This document shows positions 55,350-60,000 of a stretch of 60,000 nt of DNA, piece after piece; position 1 is the first letter of the stretch, and every line of letters begins with the position of its first letter. The position numbers were made by a program, and so were the translations under genes. The notes under the pieces were generated by a model. The model made no database searches and had not been told where the DNA came from. It was given only the letters and a program-made list of their open reading frames with translations. Location of the stretch: contig CM043971.1 of NCBI GenBank assembly GCA_014529385.2, positions 86,940,840 to 87,000,839 of the forward strand, in the 5' to 3' direction. This DNA is from Adiantum capillus-veneris (taxonomy: Eukaryota; Streptophyta; Polypodiopsida; Polypodiales; Pteridaceae).

Positions 55350-56204
55350 ATATGCTCACACACACACAGTGCACACACTCATACACCTACACACACTCTG
55401 GGAAGGTGCTGCCGAAACACACACCTTTTGAAGGAGAAGCAAGGAGGGAGGTGCTGTCGAATTCTCGCCTCAATAAGCTCGATTAGATCAGAAAATTGAG
55501 AGGATTATCAGCCCTTAATCACGGTAACCATGGTTTAATTAATGCTTTCTGCAAATCCTTTTTCATTACCATCTAAATTTCTCGTCTATTATGCTTATTC
55601 CTAGTCAAAATTCTCTATGATTACTCTCTAAATTCTCCTTATCCATATTCTATTATGTAATCATCATTCCATAGTTGAATTATCAGCTATTCATCACTCT
55701 CGATTAATGATTAGAACATAATTATCAGAATTTTCTCTCTCTAGGTAGCATAGTAATTAATCGGTAAGCTAGTAATTGTGTAGATTGAAGAGAATCACTC
55801 ATTAACAATGAAGCTTAATTAAATTAATTCTCTTATGTATTAAGATGTAATTAAGGGGGAATTAATCTGTCATTAAGACTCTAAGAATTGGTTATCCTCA
55901 CACATATGCCTAAGGTAAAGCTGCATCGTCTATTTGCCAGGAAATAGTTTAATCATACTTAATTCAATTCTCTGGTAATTCCAATAGTGAAATCCTAATT
56001 ATTCTTAATCATGTAAGCCGAATAATTATCTTAGAGCCGGATTCCCATAGGATTATGTGCCATCCTTAATGATTGCTTTATGAAAGAAATCTAGATCTCT
56101 CATATAGGAGAAATTAATTGATGTCACTAATCTACCCATTGGACTGTTATGATGCTTGCGAACCTTAGCTCTTTCTCCAAGCTAATCATTTAAAGTAGTG
56201 AGAA

Positions 56205-56345
56205 ATGGCCCCGGTTAAGAGGATGCGCTTCGGTGGTGCCCACGATCGCGAGGCAGGAACGAGTAATGTCAACGGAAAGGGGAAAGCTCCTATGGAGGAA
56301 CAAATACCGGCCATCTCACGGGCCATCGATGAGGAAGTGGAAGAG
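56205..56345 (+). CDS. LTR-borne 47-codon ORF, D 3' LTR copy
   Basis: Same frame and donor-like end as 46719-46859, with few differences. In this position it lies downstream of D's body. Confidence 0.55.
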
Positions 56346-56639
56346 GTAGATTATATTTTTATTCAAGTTGTTTAAATTAACATTTCATACGCTAGTTAGG
56401 AATGCTCATATCCCCAAACATGTTGGAGAAATCCGACGGCAACCTCGGCATTGAATTCATTGTACATTAAGTTCTAAAGTAGAAAGGAAATGATTGATGG
56501 GTATGCTTGTTGCAATTAGGAAAGAATGTCTGCTAGGGAAAATTTAGCTCGACATGTTCATTTTATTTCCAATGTTGAATCAGTCCTGACCCCCCTATTG
56601 ATCACAGGGGACAAAGTTCCTCGTTAAGGGCTCTTGAAT

Positions 56640-56727
56640 CCACGACTTGCTTTCTATGCGGTGGGAACCCACGTCTTGCTTTCTATGCGGTGGGAGTGTC
56701 CATGACGTGCTTTCTATGTGGTGGACA
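56640..56727 (+). repeat. LTR minisatellite, three units, D 3' LTR
   Basis: Same unit as 47157-47275 with one fewer copy, so the array length changed after D inserted. Confidence 0.85.
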
Positions 56728-57397
56728 TACCTAGTTGTATGGGCAGCTAGGCGACAACGGGAGGAGTGAACTCTCGCTGGAGGGGGGATGTTGTACCTCC
56801 AGAACATTGGAACTTTTATGAATAAGTTTGAGTAGAATTTTTACTAGAATTCTGTCTTGGTGTTGTTTGCAATACTGGTTGAAGGGCTGTATTAACGAAC
56901 AATGTGATTCGGAATTAAACAAGGGATCGTTATGTTGAACAACCTTTGTGGTAGTAATTGGGTCACACAAAGAAGTGTGAGTGTGAGGGTGGAAAGTGGG
57001 GGCTTGGCTCAGGTTGCCAATGCCTACGAGATGGGTGGTCCCGATTGGTCGGGAACTCTCTATCCCCATAGTGCTTACTTCGATATTAGTAATACTCATT
57101 GCCCCTAGAGCGGTGAAATCTCGAGAGTACGTGCCTCTGAAACATGGGGAAAAAGGCACTCGAGGTTTCTCTCCTCTTGGAAGGTGGGTCTTAGGATCGC
57201 TACATAGGTTAAATCACGCTTCCCCTGCGAGGTGGAGCTAGATCTCCTTGCTAGTAGGCTCGAACTCAATTCACTTTGTGATGAGAGATCGTCCGCTAGA
57301 TGAACCCAAACCACTTTTTTTGCTTTCGCTATAGATCTAGTGGCCACCAGGTTTACCATCAAATCCGTTGTGGTGAGGACGGGGTGGGGGCCTCACA

Positions 57398-58237
57398 AAT
57401 AACTCTGTAAGCAAAACATCCGCATGGTGTGATGAAGGTTGTCTTCTTTTGATCTTCTTCAGTGATGCTAATTTGGAAGTAGCCTGAGTAGCCATCACAT
57501 ATCGTGTAGCACTCATGTCCTGCTACCTCATTGAGAATTTCATCTTGAAAAGGAAGAGGAAAATGGTCCCTCTTTGTGGATGTATTAAGGGGCTTGTATT
57601 CAACACAAACCATCCACTTACCATTCTTCTTTGGTGTGAGTACTAGTGGAGAAACCCACTCCGTGTCTTCAATAAGATAGATGAGACCTGCTTCTATAAA
57701 TTTCCTTACTTCTTTGAGCAAGGCATCTTGTTGAATTACTCCTAGCCGTCTAAGATTTTGCACTACACGTCTACTTCCCTCCTTGAGGTTAATGTGATGT
57801 TGAACTACTATGATGCTAGTGATTTTATCATATTCATCAATGAACAACATGGTAAAATTACTTAGCATCAAAATATAATCTTCACGCTCCTTCCCACACA
57901 ACTCACTAGAGAGCATTTGATGTAGCGTACTTGCTTCCACCAGAGGTTGTATACATGGTATCTCCCCTTGGTTTGATAAAGATGCATCAAGTCGCTCCAT
58001 CCTCTTAGGGTCCTTGAGAATGACCCCCATCACCTCAATACTATTGTTGCTTTCTTGATTTATTGTTGACTCCTCCTCTGAAGTGGTTGAAGAGTCATTA
58101 TAAAACTCATCCATAGAGGTTTCTAGATCCATGTTGCATTGCCGGCCTATCTTCATGTCATAAAGTATTGGCTTCCCTTTTGCATCCTTCAACTGGATTG
58201 TGCTAGTGTCCCAGTCCTGCTTAGCTCTCATAGCCAT
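57398..58237 (-). pseudogene. A2 RT N-terminal half
   Basis: On the minus strand: MAMRAKQDWDTS (after a retropepsin IIIGRPWL), acidic spacer with SSTTSEEES, then WVSPLVLTPKKNGKWMVCVE and YTICDGYSGYFQISI to CGCFAYRVI, where D begins. It is the upstream half of the gene continued at 34978-34768; about 55 codons are missing between them. Same family as E1. Confidence 0.85.
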
Positions 58238-58620
58238 AAGCCAAGGCCTCCCTATAATGATAGGATAGCCCTTCCCCTTGTGTTACATGACAAAAATTCC
58301 CACTTCCACCTTGGTGTTGAACTCCTTTATCTTAACTGCATTTATAACACCAACACATTTAACGTTTACATTATTTGCCATTTTGGCTCGGCATGGTGCT
58401 GGCCTACTCACCTCTAAACCCAAACAATGCATCACTTTTTCACTCATGATGCATATTTGTGTGCACCATCAATGTAGATATTGGAAATGTGTTGTCCTTT
58501 GATGTGAGCGTCCATCATTAGTATTATGACATCTAGATTCCTCCCAGAGATAGCCCCAGCTATCTTTGGCTTTGGTCGTCTTGTCTTACCATCTTTGTCC
58601 ATTGTCTCCTCACCCTAGGT
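58238..58620 (-). pseudogene. A2 protease
   Basis: Two minus-strand frames give NIYIDGA (active-site region) and, after a shift, MSEKVMHCLGLEVS and YPIIIGRPWLMAM. This fits a retropepsin with frameshifts and a stop. Confidence 0.65.
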
Positions 58621-59934
58621 GCTAGGTGGAGTAACTGGGGCTAGGTGATTTTTGGGCCCTACACAAAAACATCTTGAACCAAATCATATGGTTTAGAACA
58701 TTCACTCAAAGAGAAATATACAATGTCAATTTTACATCATGACTTGGACGGATTTTTCTAGATTCCCTTTAGTTTCTATCTTTTCTTTCTTTTGGGAAGA
58801 TTCACCATGCCTAACGAGCTTTACCCCCATGGAATCTACTCCTTTAACCTTGGTCTTATCTTTCTCCACTCCCTTGATAATTTCCTCCACTATTTCCTTT
58901 CCCTTACCTTCAAAACTAATGACACTTACTACCTAGTTGCCAACTGGTGGTGGGGGTTAGGGTGGAATGAGAGGTTGTGGTGGTGATGGTGGATATGGTT
59001 GAATGGGTGGTTGTAGGATTTTCACGGGTGGTGCTGTTTGTGGTGCCCTCGGTGGTGGCGGTCTTGCTCTCACTGGTGAAATCTGGTTTTGTCTAGCTCC
59101 TCTGTTGAAATTCTGCCTCCTTGGGTGTGTGCAGTAATACATTCCATGTCCATCTTCCTCACAAATATAGAATTGGTATTCTTGGTTTTGCCTTTGTTGT
59201 CCTCTCCCTTTCTCTTGATTGCAATTATGTGCATGCCCTTATTGCACCAAATGCACAGATAGATTCTCAAGCTAAGTAGTGATGCGGCTTAACAAGTTTT
59301 GCTCCTCTTCTGATGCCTCTTGTGGTTGGGTTCTTTGAGTGGTTGTTGTAGTTACTGGGGTTAGTCGAATTGAGCTTGATTCCTCTAACTCATTGGCTCT
59401 TGCTTGCATGTGAAACTTCTTGTCTTTAAGGTGGGCTACTTCCACTTCCAACTCATACGTTGGAGGAAATCTCCCCTTCACCTTCTCTTTAAGCGGCCAG
59501 CTCAGGCCAACAATGAAATGGTCTTTCTTCAAGAAATTAGGCTCTCCTTCACCTTCCTCTAGTGAGGTAACCAATCACTTTCACAAATCCAAAAACTTGG
59601 ATTCATAAGTGGCATACTCTAGCAGACCTCCTGCTTTAACTCTATAAGCAGCTGCCATAACTTTTTTGAGGTTGTGTCTTCACCAAACCTCTTCACAAAT
59701 GCAACACGTAGTAAGTTCCATGCATCCTTGGTAGCTTGGGCCAAAGAATTGTACCAAGACTTGGCCTCTACTTTCATTAGTAGAGGAAATATTCGTAGTT
59801 GTGAAGCATCATCATCCTTGTTGGAAACCACACAAGCGATGTTAGAGTTATCCAAAAAATCAATGGTGATGTCTTCTCCCTTCTTGCCATTGAATGTGGA
59901 AAAAGAGACACTTTCCATGGTAGTAAATCAATGA
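58621..59934 (-). pseudogene. A2 gag
   Basis: The capsid-like part starts MESVSFSTFNGKKGEDITID near 59918 and continues EAKSWYNSLAQATKDAWNLL. After a frameshift near 59600, DHFIVGLSWPLKEKVKGRF follows. Stops occur near 59272. A decayed zinc knuckle (ICEEDGHGMYYC, about 59130-59165) has lost its first Cys. A Pro-rich tract (RPPPPRAPQTAPPV) follows. Confidence 0.75.
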
Positions 59935-60000
59935 GCAGACAATCACCAGTTTTTTTTTAAAAAAATTGAATGACTTAGTGATTCATAAAGGTTTATACAT
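59935..60000 (-). other. Probable A2 leader
   Basis: Short stretch upstream of the A2 gag start, with a T/A run. Nothing more can be said. Confidence 0.35.

Larger units (their letters stand above)
34979..57397 (+). mobile_element. Chromovirus (Ty3/gypsy) D, in three pieces
   Basis: Segments 34979-35666, 46246-52419 and 54028-57397 make one plus-strand element: partial 5' LTR, primer-binding site, an extra ORF, gag, pol with C-terminal chromodomain, polypurine tract and 3' LTR. Element C interrupts its 5' LTR and a family S LTR interrupts its integrase. The first 395 or so bases of the 5' LTR are lost. D sits in the RT gene of A2, whose halves flank it. Confidence 0.9.
54651..57397 (+). repeat. 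D 3' LTR, 2,747 bp
   Basis: TGTAAGGTC to CCTCACA. It contains TATTTAAA (55301-55308), a (CA)n tract (about 55315-55346), the 47-codon ORF (56205-56345) and three minisatellite units. It is the only complete LTR of D. Confidence 0.92.
57398..60000 (-). mobile_element. Tat-type LTR retrotransposon A2, upstream part, runs off the window
   Basis: Gag, protease and RT of the outermost minus-strand element. Its other recognised pieces are 34768-34978 and 26886-27141. Its 5' LTR should lie to the right of the window. Confidence 0.8.

Noticed and set aside
57398-57402. AATAA as a target duplication of element D
   Set aside because: D's left flank has been deleted together with its LTR start, so there is no partner to compare.

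Overview
This window is plant nuclear DNA made almost entirely of nested transposable elements. I see no intact host gene. A plant origin is supported by Ty3/gypsy elements of the Tat type (two successive RNase H domains), chromodomain-bearing Ty3/gypsy elements (chromoviruses), a CACTA transposon with TNP2/DUF4218/DUF4216 and Transposase_24-type genes, a miniature LTR element of TRIM type, and a fragment of a heavy-metal-associated (HMA) protein gene. The density and depth of nesting suggest a large plant genome. The species cannot be named from the sequence.

Layout. (1) 1-5158: the 3' half of a Tat element, E1 (pol, polypurine tract, LTR). (2) 5159-19705: a second Tat family, element B (leader, gag, protease, RT, RNase H, integrase, truncated 3' LTR). 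It is split in its protease by a 7,719-bp CACTA transposon (7086-14804) with an exact AAG target duplication and two open spliced genes. (3) 19706-26885: fragments, namely the end of a chromovirus pol, a complement-strand LTR of family S (21351-23006), a TRIM-like mini-element (23323-24265), a gag zinc-knuckle remnant, and a GC-rich tract I cannot explain. (4) 26886-60000: an old Tat element on the minus strand (A2, same family as E1) broken by insertions. B' (27142-34767, minus, same family as B) sits in it. Chromovirus D (plus, 34979-57397) also sits in it. D was itself hit by a related chromovirus C (minus, 35667-46245) inside its 5' LTR and by a solo LTR of family S (52420-54027) inside its integrase.

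The relative order can be read from the interruptions: A2 is older than B' and D, D is older than C and S, and B is older than the CACTA element. The retroelement genes are all broken by stops, frameshifts, deletions or lost catalytic residues. The CACTA genes are open across eight introns' worth of plausible GT-AG joins (five in one gene, two in the other, all counted from the sequence as seven), so this is the only element here that still looks coding-competent.

The most unusual signals are three. An HMA-domain gene fragment lies inside the CACTA element between direct repeats. The CACTA ends carry mirrored hairpin arrays of a GCGTCGCTAT-type repeat. The chromovirus LTRs carry a conserved 47-codon start exon whose splice donor is in phase with two internal acceptors, one for a 167-codon ORF of unknown function and one for gag.
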